Notes under the pieces: model-generated | Seen by the model: only the letters and a program-made list of their open reading frames with translations | What the model was told of the DNA's origin: nothing | The model's database searches: none | NCBI RefSeq assembly: GCF_014650075.1 | Contig: NZ_BMUG01000009.1 | Span: 62,001-126,000, forward strand | DNA length: 64,000 bases | Reading direction: 5' to 3' | DNA from: Streptomyces microflavus | GTDB lineage: Bacteria > Actinomycetota > Actinomycetes > Streptomycetales > Streptomycetaceae | Shown: positions 53,943-61,783 of the stretch, one piece after another | How positions within the stretch are numbered: the first letter of the stretch is position 1 | How the letters are laid out: each line of letters opens with the position of its first letter | Position numbers and translations under genes: made by a program

Positions 53943-54377
53943 GTGCGTTCGTCTCCTTTCGCGCAGCGGCTGATGGCCTGCTGTATTCGCCGCGACCCAG
54001 GAATGTTGTCGGGCAACGCTCACGTCACGCCCGTCATGTGGATGAATACGCAACCGGATTGCCGTTCCACGGCCGCTCCCTGACGGGTCGGCGATACGGG
54101 CACACAGTCCGCCATCTCCCATGGTGCGCCCCTCCGGCCGCCTTCGCATCCGCGAGGCACCGGAGGTGGGGTTCACTCTCAACTCCCCTTCTGCCCAAGC
54201 CTTTTGACTGCCCGACTGGCAGGTTCCGGACAGCCTGCGGCTTCACTCCGCGGCCGCGCCACCCGCACAACCGGGAACTCTTGCACATAGTTGTCATGCG
54301 CTTGACACTCTCGCGCCTCGCGCAACAGGCTCGGAACCCCCAGCGGAGCAAGCTCGACGACGAAGAGGTGCACTCTC
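53943..54377. other. Divergent promoter region between the crystallin-like protein and the carboxypeptidase
   Basis: No gene is visible in 435 bp. The half nearest the peptidase is less GC-rich and carries the palindrome at 54292 to 54307 overlapping a TTGACA hexamer. Confidence 0.5.
54292..54307 (+). promoter_or_regulatory. Palindrome overlapping a TTGACA -35-like hexamer
   Basis: TGTCATGCGCTTGACA has 5-bp arms (TGTCA/TGACA) around TGCGCT, and its right end is a perfect -35 hexamer. It lies 70 bp before the carboxypeptidase start. No good -10 hexamer was seen at 17 bp. It is either a promoter with an operator over it or a conserved promoter type. Confidence 0.45.
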
Positions 54378-55154
54378 ATGCGATCACGCCCCATCGGATT
54401 CCTGCTCGCGACACTCGCGGGCGCGGTTCTCGCCCTCGGCGGCACCTCCGCCGCATCCGCGTCCCCGTCCACGGCCCCCGCGTCCACGGCGTCCGGGGAC
54501 GTCGGAACGGCCGACGCCTGCTACACCTGGGGCGGCACTCTCCGCGAGGGCTCCAGCGGCGAGGCCGTACGCCAGCTCCAGATCCGCGTCGCGGGCTACC
54601 CGGGCACCGGAAACCAGATCGCCATCGACGGCGCGTTCGGCCCGGCCACCAGGGCGGCGGTGACCCGCTTCCAGTCGGCGTACGGGCTGGCCGCCGATGG
54701 CATCGCGGGCCCCGCGACCTTCAACAAGATCTACCAGCTGCAGGACAACGACTGCACCCCGGTCAACTTCACCTACGCCGAGCTGAACCGCTGCAACTCC
54801 GACTGGTCCGGCGGCAAGGTCAGCGCCGCCACCGCGCGCGCCAACGCCCTGGTGACCATGTGGAAGCTCCAGGCCATGCGGCACGCCATGGGTGACCGGC
54901 CCATCACCGTCAACGGCGGCTTCCGCAGCGTGTCCTGCAACAGCGCGGTCGGCGGGGCCGCCAACAGCCGCCACATGTACGGGCACGCGGCGGACCTCGG
55001 CGCCGGGCCCCAGGGCTTCTGCGGCCTCGCCCAGGCGGCGCGCAACCACGGCTTCACCGAGATCCTCGGCCCGGGCTACCCCGGCCACAACGACCACACC
55101 CACGTCGCCGGGGGCAGCGGCCGCTTCTGGTCCGCGCCCAGCTGCGGCATCTGA
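54378..55154 (+). CDS. Secreted zinc D-Ala-D-Ala carboxypeptidase (peptidase M15) with peptidoglycan-binding domain
   Basis: A 258-residue cell-wall enzyme. It has a signal peptide (FLLATLAGAVLALGGTSAAS, cut near ASA), a peptidoglycan-binding domain at residues ~55 to 118 (GSSGEAVRQLQIRVAGY, DGAFGPATRAAVTRFQSAYG) and an M15 catalytic domain. The zinc and catalytic motifs are SRHMYGHAADLG (His199, Asp206) and HNDHTHV (His240 or 242). It resembles the Streptomyces albus G enzyme in order and size. It should trim the terminal D-Ala from stem peptides outside the cell. It is divergent from the crystallin-like gene. Confidence 0.95.
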   Translation: MRSRPIGFLLATLAGAVLALGGTSAASASPSTAPASTASGDVGTADACYTWGGTLREGSSGEAVRQLQIRVAGYPGTGNQIAIDGAFGPATRAAVTRFQSAYGLAADGIAGPATFNKIYQLQDNDCTPVNFTYAELNRCNSDWSGGKVSAATARANALVTMWKLQAMRHAMGDRPITVNGGFRSVSCNSAVGGAANSRHMYGHAADLGAGPQGFCGLAQAARNHGFTEILGPGYPGHNDHTHVAGGSGRFWSAPSCGI

Positions 55155-55187
55155 CACCCGGCGGGGCGGGGGCCGGCTCGACCGGGA

Positions 55188-55970
55188 TCAGCCGGTACCG
55201 GCCTCCAGCAGCAACTCCGCCAGTTCACCCGGCACGGTGACCATGCAGTCGTGACCGCTGCGCACCTCCCGTACCCGCGACGGAGCCCCGTGGGGCTGCG
55301 CCGCGGGTACGGGCCTGCGCGTGACGCCCTCCGGCTCGCTGCCCACGCAGTGGATGTACGTACGGGGGATCGCGGCCGCCGCCGGATCGTCCAGGCGGAC
55401 CGGCTGCCGGAAGCAGCGCGCCGACTCGTCGATGAGCATCGTGCGCAGCCAGGCCTTGTCCGCCGGGTCGGTGACCCCGAACAGGCCCTGGGGCTCCGGC
55501 CCTTCCGGCAGGGGAGGGATGCGCCAGGGGGCCTCGGAGCCTGCCGCGAGGTCGAGCAGGTGCTGGGTGTGGGGCATGACGTCGAGGACGCTCTCACCGT
55601 CGGCCGGGACCATCGCGTCGACGAAGACCAGACCGGTGACCCGCTCCGGGAGCCGGTCGGCGACGGCGGCTATGACCATCCCGGCGTAGCTGTGGCCGAC
55701 CAGCACCACGTCGGTGAGGTCCTCCTCGACGAGAAGACCGACGACATCGGCGATGTGCGTGTCGAGCCCCACGTCCGGGCCGAGCAGGTGCGCCTTCTCG
55801 CCGTGGCCGGTGAGCGAGGGGGCGGACACCCGGTGCCCGGCCCGGGTCAGGAAGGGCGCCACCCGGTCCCAGACGCGGCCGTCGTGCCAGGCGCCGTGGA
55901 CAAGGACATAGGTCTTCTCGCGCTGCGTACTCAGCGGCGCATTGCGTGATGCGTTCCGTGGCGTGCTCAT
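55188..55970 (-). CDS. Alpha/beta-fold hydrolase (EstC / hydroxynitrile-lyase-like esterase)
   Basis: A 260-residue cytoplasmic hydrolase with the oxyanion motif VLVHGAWHDGRVW, the nucleophile elbow VGHSYAGMV and the catalytic His in SGHDCMV. This set is typical of the EstC/salicylic-ester type, which act on small esters. The first ~18 residues are variable. It is divergent from an HxlR regulator with a 49-bp gap that holds a repeated GGTACC, so it is probably regulated by that protein in response to a reactive small molecule. Confidence 0.9.
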   Translation of the reverse strand: MSTPRNASRNAPLSTQREKTYVLVHGAWHDGRVWDRVAPFLTRAGHRVSAPSLTGHGEKAHLLGPDVGLDTHIADVVGLLVEEDLTDVVLVGHSYAGMVIAAVADRLPERVTGLVFVDAMVPADGESVLDVMPHTQHLLDLAAGSEAPWRIPPLPEGPEPQGLFGVTDPADKAWLRTMLIDESARCFRQPVRLDDPAAAAIPRTYIHCVGSEPEGVTRRPVPAAQPHGAPSRVREVRSGHDCMVTVPGELAELLLEAGTG

Positions 55971-55994
55971 GAGAAAGACGCTACGGAGCCGATA

Positions 55995-56010
55995 GGTACC
56001 TCTTGGTACC
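55995..56010. promoter_or_regulatory. HxlR operator candidate
   Basis: GGTACCTCTTGGTACC is two copies of the palindrome GGTACC spaced by 10 bp, one helical turn. It lies midway between the divergent hydrolase and HxlR genes. Confidence 0.5.
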
Positions 56011-56019
56011 GTTCAGCCC

Positions 56020-56406
56020 ATGCGCGACCCTGCGGGAACCGTCTTCCTCGCGGACTGCCCCGCCCGGCTGGCCATCGAGATCATCACCACCAAGTGGGCA
56101 GCCGTCGTCCTGTTCGCGCTCAGTCGCGGACCGTGCCGGCACGGCGAACTCGTCGACCACGTCGGCGGTATCTCCCGCAAGGTGCTGACCCAGACCCTCC
56201 GCAAGCTCCAGGGCTACGGCCTGGTCGAGCGCCGCGCGTACGCCGAAGCGCCGCCCCGGGTCGAGTACCGCCTCACCGAGCTCGGCACGACCCTGGTCGA
56301 GCCCATCGCCGTACTGACGGAGTGGGCCCGGACGCACGGCGAGGCCATCGTGAGCTTCCAGGAGGAGGAGACGGCGGAAGACGGCCCGGAGCGGCTCACC
56401 GGGTGA
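56020..56406 (+). CDS. HxlR-family transcriptional regulator
   Basis: A 128-residue winged-helix protein with the HxlR pattern: CPARLAIEIITTKWAAVVLF, ISRKVLTQTLRKLQGYGLVE and RVEYRLTELGTTL. Cys13, in the usual N-terminal place, could sense electrophiles or redox state. It starts 49 bp from the divergent hydrolase gene, which is its likely target. Confidence 0.93.
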   Translation: MRDPAGTVFLADCPARLAIEIITTKWAAVVLFALSRGPCRHGELVDHVGGISRKVLTQTLRKLQGYGLVERRAYAEAPPRVEYRLTELGTTLVEPIAVLTEWARTHGEAIVSFQEEETAEDGPERLTG

Positions 56407-56419
56407 AGGAGCGCTCCCA
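56406..56419. promoter_or_regulatory. CebR-box-like site (12 of 14)
   Basis: AAGGAGCGCTCCCA differs from the CebR consensus TGGGAGCGCTCCCA at two bases of the left half. It begins at the last base of the HxlR stop codon, about 190 bp upstream of the perfect box, and could form a loop with it. Confidence 0.45.
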
Positions 56420-56596
56420 GCAAGCCTCATGAGGGTGCGTCAGCTACGCGCAACTCATTGACAGCCGGATGCACCCCTGCCACCGTCTCGACTGACGGCG
56501 GCAGTTCCCGGACCCGGCCCCCAAGGGTCCCAGGGTCCACCGCGCACACCTCCCCCACCCCGCGCCTCCCTCCCCCACAGCTCGGCCGCCGTCAAG

Positions 56597-56610
56597 TGGG
56601 AGCGCTCCCA
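56597..56610. promoter_or_regulatory. CebR box (perfect)
   Basis: TGGGAGCGCTCCCA is exactly the 14-bp operator of CebR, the LacI-type repressor of cellulose and cello-oligosaccharide genes in Streptomyces. It ends 16 bp before the GTG of the GH6 gene, over the ribosome-site region, so the cellulase is very probably repressed until cellobiose or cellotriose is present. Confidence 0.92.
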
Positions 56611-56626
56611 GAGAAGGGCCGCACTC

Positions 56627-57619
56627 GTGAGAAGACTCCTTCGTACGCTCGCCGCCTCGGCGTTCGCCTGCCTGCTCCTCCCCCTCAGCGCCGGGCCGGG
56701 CAACGCCACCACCACCCCGGCCGCCGCCGCCCTGGCCGACCCGATCGGCATGACCAGCGGCTTCTACACCGACCCCCACTCCAATCCCGCCGCCTGGGCC
56801 GCCGCGAACCCCGGCGACGGGCGCGCCGCCGCCATCCGCGACAACATCGCGTCCCGCCCCATGGCCCGGTGGTTCGGCGCCTGGAGCGGGGACATCGGGG
56901 CCTCGGTCGGCTCGTACGTCGGGGCCGCGGACGCCGCCGACAAGCTGCCCGTGCTGATCGCGTACAACATCCCCGGCCGCGACGCCTGCGGCGGGCACTC
57001 CGGCGGTGGCGCGGGCACCCCGGCCGCGTACCGGACGTGGATCTCCGCCTTCGCCTCCGCCATCGGCTCCCGGCCCGCACTGGTGGTGATCGAGCCCGAT
57101 TCGCTGGGCGACTTCAGCTGCCTGGACCAGGCCCGGATCGACGAGCGCAACGCCATGCTCCGGGGCGCCCTCGCCGAGTTCCGCAACCGCGCCCCCAACA
57201 CCTGGACCTACCTGGACGCCGGGAACCCGGCCTGGATCAGCGCGTCCACCATGGCCCAGCACCTCGAAGGCGCCGGCGCCCGCGAGGCGCACGGCTTCTC
57301 GCTGAACATCTCGAACTACTTCACCACCGGCGAGAACACCTCCTACGGCAACGCCATCAGCTCGGCGCTGTCCGCGTCCTACGGCTACACGAAGCCGTAC
57401 GTCATCGACACCAGCCGCAACGGCAACGGCTCCAACGGCGAGTGGTGCAACCCCGGCGGGCGCCGGATCGGGGCCGTCAGCCAGACGGGCGGCGGGGCCG
57501 AGATGCTGCTGTGGCTGAAGACCCCCGGGGAGTCCGACGGCAACTGCGGGGTCGGCGGCGGATCGGCGGCCGGGCAGTTCCTCCCGGAGGTCGCGTACAA
57601 GATGATCTTCGGGTACTGA
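56627..57619 (+). CDS. Secreted GH6 cellulase (endo-beta-1,4-glucanase)
   Basis: A 330-residue secreted enzyme that hydrolyses cellulose. The GTG start is followed by a signal peptide (LLRTLAASAFACLLLPLSAG). The GH6 catalytic domain occupies the rest. The acid/base pair can be placed at Asp119 (YNIPGRDACGG) and Asp158 (VVIEPDSLG), and GFSLNISNYFTTGEN and NPGGRRIG are further GH6 marks. No cellulose-binding module is attached, in contrast to many family members. It is controlled by the CebR box in front and followed by a 17-bp-stem hairpin. Confidence 0.95.
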   Translation: MRRLLRTLAASAFACLLLPLSAGPGNATTTPAAAALADPIGMTSGFYTDPHSNPAAWAAANPGDGRAAAIRDNIASRPMARWFGAWSGDIGASVGSYVGAADAADKLPVLIAYNIPGRDACGGHSGGGAGTPAAYRTWISAFASAIGSRPALVVIEPDSLGDFSCLDQARIDERNAMLRGALAEFRNRAPNTWTYLDAGNPAWISASTMAQHLEGAGAREAHGFSLNISNYFTTGENTSYGNAISSALSASYGYTKPYVIDTSRNGNGSNGEWCNPGGRRIGAVSQTGGGAEMLLWLKTPGESDGNCGVGGGSAAGQFLPEVAYKMIFGY

Positions 57620-57947
57620 GGGCGGGTCGTCGGCCGCTCGACGCAGGAACCCTTGATACCTCGCACCGGCCCGGGAACCGGCGGGACCTGACGTCCGCCG
57701 GTTCCCGGGCCCTCGCATGTGCAGGCCCGGCGCGGGACCGGGTCCCGGTCGCCGCCACGGGACCGCGCTCACGCGCGTTCGGCCCGCCCGCACGCCGGCG
57801 CGACCGCGCCCAAGCACGCGCCACGACGGTAGAGTTGCAGGTGAACCGGAGGTGCCGCGCGGAGAAAATTCTGCTTTCGCGCGAGTGCGTACCGTCTGCG
57901 CCACGCAGACCGAACTGCGTACGGAAGCAGACCCCCGGGAGCCTCAC
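57620..57947. other. Gap after the cellulase gene
   Basis: It holds the hairpin at 57668 to 57711 and then about 230 bp with no conserved frame. The last 130 bp before the next gene include an AT-richer patch (GAGAAAATTCTGC) that may be part of its promoter. Confidence 0.4.
57668..57711. repeat. Stem-loop with conserved ACCTGACG loop, copy after GH6
   Basis: The arms GGCCCGGGAACCGGCGG and CCGCCGGTTCCCGGGCC (17 bp, perfect) close the loop GACCTGACGT. The stem and loop match the element at 31267 to 31302 except for a paired change in the stem. It is probably also the terminator of the GH6 gene. Confidence 0.8.
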
Positions 57948-58664
57948 GTGTCGGTTGCAGCGGACCAGCTGAAACAGCTTGACCCTCAGTCGTGGGCCGA
58001 CGGCCTGGTTGCCCATCTCTACGTCCAGGGGCCTCCGGTGATCCCGGACCTGCGGCGGTGGGTCGACATCCGTGTGAACACGCACTTCAACGGCGGTCTC
58101 GGCAGGTTCAGGGGGGTTCAGTCGTTCGTCCGCGGCCTGGAGCAGGAGGCCGAGAAGAAGCGCGCGGCGATTCTGGAGGCCCCCGGCCCCATCACCCTTG
58201 AGCTGGAGGACCTCACCACGCTCCTGGCGGCGCGGATGGTCAACGAGGCCGACTGCCCGCCCCTGCCGGAACCCCCGGACTTCCCGGAGGAACGGACCCC
58301 GGACCAGATCCGTGAGGCCCTCCCCGGCGGCTTCCAGTACATCGAGCGCAAGCTCAGGGCCGAACAGCGTACGTACTTCCATCTGGAGTGCGTCAGCGGA
58401 GTGCGCCGCGAGCTCACCGCCAGCCTCATGGGCGTGCCCACGACGACGGTCGCCACCCACGCCTACGAGGTCTGGAACGGGATGGAGCACCACGGTGTCG
58501 ACCGCGTGTCGATGGCGTGGTTCGTGAACAACCGCCTCGGGGCCCGCGCGCCGAAGGCGTACAAGAAGGGGGACACGAAGCAGACGGCGGGCGCCGCGGC
58601 GCCCGCCCCGCCCCCCGCACGCAAGCCACCGAGAACGAGGAGGAATCCCCGTGCGAAGGAATGA
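57948..58664 (+). CDS. Protein of unknown function with a basic tail (first gene of a three-gene set)
   Basis: A 238-residue soluble protein. The GTG at 57948 with GGGAG upstream starts VSVAADQLKQLDPQSWADGL; the frame is open further upstream but without a plausible start. The middle is mixed helical (FVRGLEQEAEKKRAAILEAP, IREALPGGFQYIERKL). The last 40 residues are Ala/Pro/Arg/Lys-rich (PPPARKPPRTRRNPRAKE), which suggests nucleic-acid or membrane contact. I recognise no domain. Its stop lies within the ribosome-site region of the next gene, so they are an operon. Confidence 0.7.
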   Translation: MSVAADQLKQLDPQSWADGLVAHLYVQGPPVIPDLRRWVDIRVNTHFNGGLGRFRGVQSFVRGLEQEAEKKRAAILEAPGPITLELEDLTTLLAARMVNEADCPPLPEPPDFPEERTPDQIREALPGGFQYIERKLRAEQRTYFHLECVSGVRRELTASLMGVPTTTVATHAYEVWNGMEHHGVDRVSMAWFVNNRLGARAPKAYKKGDTKQTAGAAAPAPPPARKPPRTRRNPRAKE

Positions 58665-58718
58665 ACGATGACGCAGACCCTGACACGCAGCGCTGCCGAC
58701 GACAAGGAGGACATCTTC

Positions 58719-59078
58719 ATGAGTCAGCTCAGGACGCGTGAATCGCTTGCCGGTTCCCCCCTCCGGCAGGACACGCCGGTCGGGCTTCCCTTGACCCGGG
58801 AGACCCGCCAGGCCAATAGGCAAGAAACCCGCCGCAGGCTCGCGAAGGCGCCCGGCGTCGTCGTCTCCGCGGGTGCGGTGACGTGCAGTCTGGCGACGAC
58901 CGTGTCGCTGATGGCGGCCTGGGGGGTGAAGGAGGCCGCGCTCTTCCAGATCGGCACCATGCTCACCGCCGTTTACGTGGCCGTGAACGATATCCGTAGG
59001 TCGGTCGTGGGCGGGGAGGCGTGGCGCAGCCGCCACGTGATCATTTCCTGGCTGGTGCGACGGCACCCGCTCGACTGA
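58719..59078 (+). CDS. Small membrane protein of unknown function (second gene of the set)
   Basis: A 119-residue protein with one or two membrane segments (VVVSAGAVTCSLATTVSLMA, then LFQIGTMLTAVYVAV) between a basic N-terminus and a basic C-terminus (SRHVIISWLVRRHPLD). The ATG at 58719 is chosen because AAGGAGG lies eight bases before it. An in-frame ATG at 58668, four bases after the previous stop, is possible. No family is recognised. Confidence 0.65.
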   Translation: MSQLRTRESLAGSPLRQDTPVGLPLTRETRQANRQETRRRLAKAPGVVVSAGAVTCSLATTVSLMAAWGVKEAALFQIGTMLTAVYVAVNDIRRSVVGGEAWRSRHVIISWLVRRHPLD

Positions 59079-59522
59079 CAAGGGCGGGACCGCCCAGCGT
59101 TCTCCAGGATCGCGAGCCCATGGATCACGCTGAGCAGCCACCAACAGCCACTCCCCAGAGCTGCTTGACACGACACAGGACAAGGAAGAGCCGATGCCGC
59201 TAGTTTCCCCGCAGAAGGCGCAGCACAGTACGGATGCTCATTCTTCGATGTATTCCGGCAATTTCTGTGCGCCTTCCTGGCTGAAGACAGCCATGCGGCT
59301 CGTACACGCGTACTGCCGCCTCCGTCTGCTTTCGATACGCCAGCCCGACTGGGGCCCCCGGACGTGACATGACCGCGGCCCCAGGCTTGGCGAAGCCCGG
59401 GGCCGCAGCTGTGACGTGCGCCGTGGAAACGGTGCACGGAGAACCTTTAGACGCTCGTCGGGTGCATCTGTCCAGGACCCGCCCGACGGGCATCCTCCCT
59501 AGTTCTCGGTTAGGACACCGCA
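59079..59522. other. Gap with a terminator and possible gene debris
   Basis: No intact gene is visible in 444 bp. On the minus strand near 59200 to 59330, fragments such as SIRTVLRLLRGN and QKLPEY suggest a decayed helix-turn-helix protein, but frames are broken and the match is weak. A strong hairpin lies at 59375 to 59406. Confidence 0.35.
59375..59406 (+). terminator. Terminator-like hairpin
   Basis: GCGGCCCCAGGCTT and AAGCCCGGGGCCGC form a 14-bp stem with one mismatch and loop GGCG, between the small membrane protein gene and the next gene. Confidence 0.65.
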
Positions 59523-60074
59523 ATGATGCCCTGTTCGTACTCTTTCCCGTGGCCGAACGCTGAATATGTCTGGCGAAGCAGCCCCCTTCAGGCCAGCGCC
59601 GCCGCTGATGCCGGTTTCGCCGGCTCGTTCACCTGGGCGGCGCTCGTGACCGCGATCGGCATCGTGCTCACCGCCGTCCTCGCCTTCGTCCACCGGTGGT
59701 TCGACAAGCGGGCGAAGCTGCTGGAGCAGGACGGCGCAGTCGTCGTCAGGCTCTCCGCCGAGGTGAATAGGCTCGCCAAGAAGACGGCCACCGAGGACGA
59801 CCTCGGGGAGATCAAGGAACTCCTCAGCCTCCTCAAGCAGGCCGAGCGCCGCTTCCCGAGGATTCCGTTCGGCACAATCGTCGCGACCGTGGAGGTGTAC
59901 GAGAAGGCCGTCATCAGTGAGGAGTGCGCCAAGGCGCTCAAGCGTGTCCTGGCCAACAGGAAGTTCGTGGACGAGGCGCTGAAGCTCTCCCGCGAGCAGG
60001 GCGTACGGCTCGCCGCCGTCCGCGCCGCGATCGAAACCGTCCAGCGGATCATCGACCGCAAGCTCAGGCGGTGA
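59523..60074 (+). CDS. Single-pass membrane protein with a coiled-coil region, unknown function
   Basis: A 183-residue protein. One membrane segment near residues 33 to 56 (FTWAALVTAIGIVLTAVLAF) is followed by a long, charged, helical cytoplasmic part (DKRAKLLEQDG, VVVRLSAEVNRLAKKTATED) that continues to the C-terminus with basic helices. A second ATG follows the first directly. No domain is recognised. It lies on the same strand as the two preceding unknown genes, but a terminator is between them, so a shared role is only a guess. Confidence 0.65.
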   Translation: MMPCSYSFPWPNAEYVWRSSPLQASAAADAGFAGSFTWAALVTAIGIVLTAVLAFVHRWFDKRAKLLEQDGAVVVRLSAEVNRLAKKTATEDDLGEIKELLSLLKQAERRFPRIPFGTIVATVEVYEKAVISEECAKALKRVLANRKFVDEALKLSREQGVRLAAVRAAIETVQRIIDRKLRR

Positions 60075-60221
60075 CGACCGGAAGAGGCCGAGAAAAAGGC
60101 GCGAGAGAAAAGTCGCGAAACAATGCGGGCAACCACGTCGAGAACCCGCACCCGGCTCCGTCCCCGTAGTGAAAGCGACCACGAAGCGGCCCCACAGGTC
60201 GCCCGCACCGAGGAGAATCCC

Positions 60222-60629
60222 ATGGCCAAGTACCTGATGCTCAAGCACTACCGAGGCGCTCCCGAGGCAGTCAACGACGTCCCCATGGACCGCTGGACCC
60301 CGGAAGAGGTCTCGGCGCACATCCAGTACATGAACGACTTCGCCGCCCGGCTGGAGAAGAGCGGGGAGTTCGTCGACGGGCAGGCGCTCGCGCCCGAGGG
60401 CGCGTGGGTCCGGTACGACGGGGAAGGGCGTCCGCCGGTCACCGACGGGCCGTTCGCCGAGACCAAGGACCTGATCGCCGGGTGGATGATCATCGACGTG
60501 GATTCGTACGAACGGGCCGTCGAGCTGGCCGGTGAGCTGTCGGCCGCCCCCGGGGCGGGCGGAAAGCCGATCCACGAGTGGCTGGAGCTGCGGCCGTTCC
60601 TGACCGCGCCGCCCACCATCTCGGAGTGA
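60222..60629 (+). CDS. DGPF (YCII-related) protein paired with the ECF sigma factor
   Basis: A 135-residue protein with the motif that names the family, VTDGPFAETKDLIAGWMIID, in a YCII/DGPF ferredoxin-like fold. The ATG at 60222 has GGAGAA upstream, and the open frame before it is not conserved. It ends 7 bp before the sigma-factor gene. DGPF proteins are the constant neighbours of ECF42-group sigma factors, and their exact action is unknown. Confidence 0.92.
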   Translation: MAKYLMLKHYRGAPEAVNDVPMDRWTPEEVSAHIQYMNDFAARLEKSGEFVDGQALAPEGAWVRYDGEGRPPVTDGPFAETKDLIAGWMIIDVDSYERAVELAGELSAAPGAGGKPIHEWLELRPFLTAPPTISE

Positions 60630-60636
60630 CCCACCG

Positions 60637-61779
60637 ATGGACGAGCTGCTGCTCCGGAGCATCGTTCCGGGCGTGCTCGGGGTCCTCGTCCGCCGCGGAG
60701 CCGACTTCGCGGCGGCCGAGGACGCCGTACAGGACGCGCTGATCGAAGCGGTCCGCGTCTGGCCCGCCGATCCGCCCCGCGACCCGAAGGCGTGGCTGGT
60801 CACCGTGGCCTGGCGGCGGTTCCTCGACGCGACGCGCGCCGAAACCGCCCGGCGGCGGCGTGAGGACCTCGTGGAGGAGGAGCCCACGCCCGGGCCCGCT
60901 CCCGGAACCGACGACACGCTCCAGCTCTACTTCCTCTGCGCCCACCCCTCCCTGACGCCCTCGTCCGCCGTCGCGCTCACCCTGCGGGCCGTCGGCGGGC
61001 TGACCACCCGCCAGATCGCCCAGGCCTACCTGGTGCCCGAGGCGACCATGGCGCAGCGGATCAGCCGGGCCAAGCGCACGGTGTCCGGCGTGCGGTTCGA
61101 CCGGCCCGGCGATGTCTCCACCGTGCTGCGCGTCCTCTACCTGGTCTTCAACGAGGGGTACTCCGGCGACCTCGACCTCTCCGCCGAGGCCATCCGGCTC
61201 ACCCGCCGGCTCGCGGCCGCCATCGACCACCCCGAGGTGGCGGGGCTGCTCGCCCTCATGCTGCTCCACCACGCCCGGCGCGCGGCCCGGACCGCGCCCG
61301 ACGGCAGCCTGGTGCCGCTCGCCGAGCAGGACCGGGGGCAGTGGGACACCGCCTCGATCGCCGAGGGGGTCCGGATCCTTCAGTCGGCGCTCGCCCGCGA
61401 CCGGCTGGGCGAGTACCAGGCCCAGGCCGCCGTCGCCGCGCTGCACGCGGACGCGCCGACCGCCGCGGAGACCGACTGGGTGCAGATCGCCGAGTGGTAC
61501 GACGAGCTCGTGGGGCTGACCGGCAGTCCGGTCGTCCGGCTCAACCGGGCGGTGGCCGTCGGTGAGGCGGACGGGCCGCGCGCCGGGCTCGCGGCCCTCG
61601 CGGAGCTGGACGACACGCTGCCCCGGTACGCGGCGGTGGCCGCGTACCTCCACGAACGCGACGGCGACCCGGGGACGGCGGCGAAGCTGTACGCCGAAGC
61701 CGCGCGCAAGGCGCAGAACGTTGCCGAGCGCGACCATCTGACCCGGCAAGCGGCACGCCTCAACTCCCGTAAGGAGTAA
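60637..61779 (+). CDS. ECF42-group RNA polymerase sigma factor with C-terminal TPR-like extension
   Basis: A 380-residue sigma-70 family protein. Region 2 is near the start (FAAAEDAVQDALIEAVRVWP, PKAWLVTVAWRRFLDATRAE) and region 4 follows (ALTLRAVGGLTTRQIAQAYL, MAQRISRAKRTV). The remaining ~200 residues are the alpha-helical, TPR-like extension that marks ECF42, with VFNEGYSG near its start and ANN-type repeats later. In S. venezuelae this extension is needed for activity, from what I recall. It is co-transcribed with the DGPF protein and stops 4 bp from a convergent gene. Confidence 0.94.
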   Translation: MDELLLRSIVPGVLGVLVRRGADFAAAEDAVQDALIEAVRVWPADPPRDPKAWLVTVAWRRFLDATRAETARRRREDLVEEEPTPGPAPGTDDTLQLYFLCAHPSLTPSSAVALTLRAVGGLTTRQIAQAYLVPEATMAQRISRAKRTVSGVRFDRPGDVSTVLRVLYLVFNEGYSGDLDLSAEAIRLTRRLAAAIDHPEVAGLLALMLLHHARRAARTAPDGSLVPLAEQDRGQWDTASIAEGVRILQSALARDRLGEYQAQAAVAALHADAPTAAETDWVQIAEWYDELVGLTGSPVVRLNRAVAVGEADGPRAGLAALAELDDTLPRYAAVAAYLHERDGDPGTAAKLYAEAARKAQNVAERDHLTRQAARLNSRKE

Positions 61780-61783
61780 GGGC

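Noticed and set aside
59200..59330. Possible helix-turn-helix gene fragment on the minus strand
   Set aside because: Two short matching pieces lie in different frames with no start or length, which is too weak to call a pseudogene.
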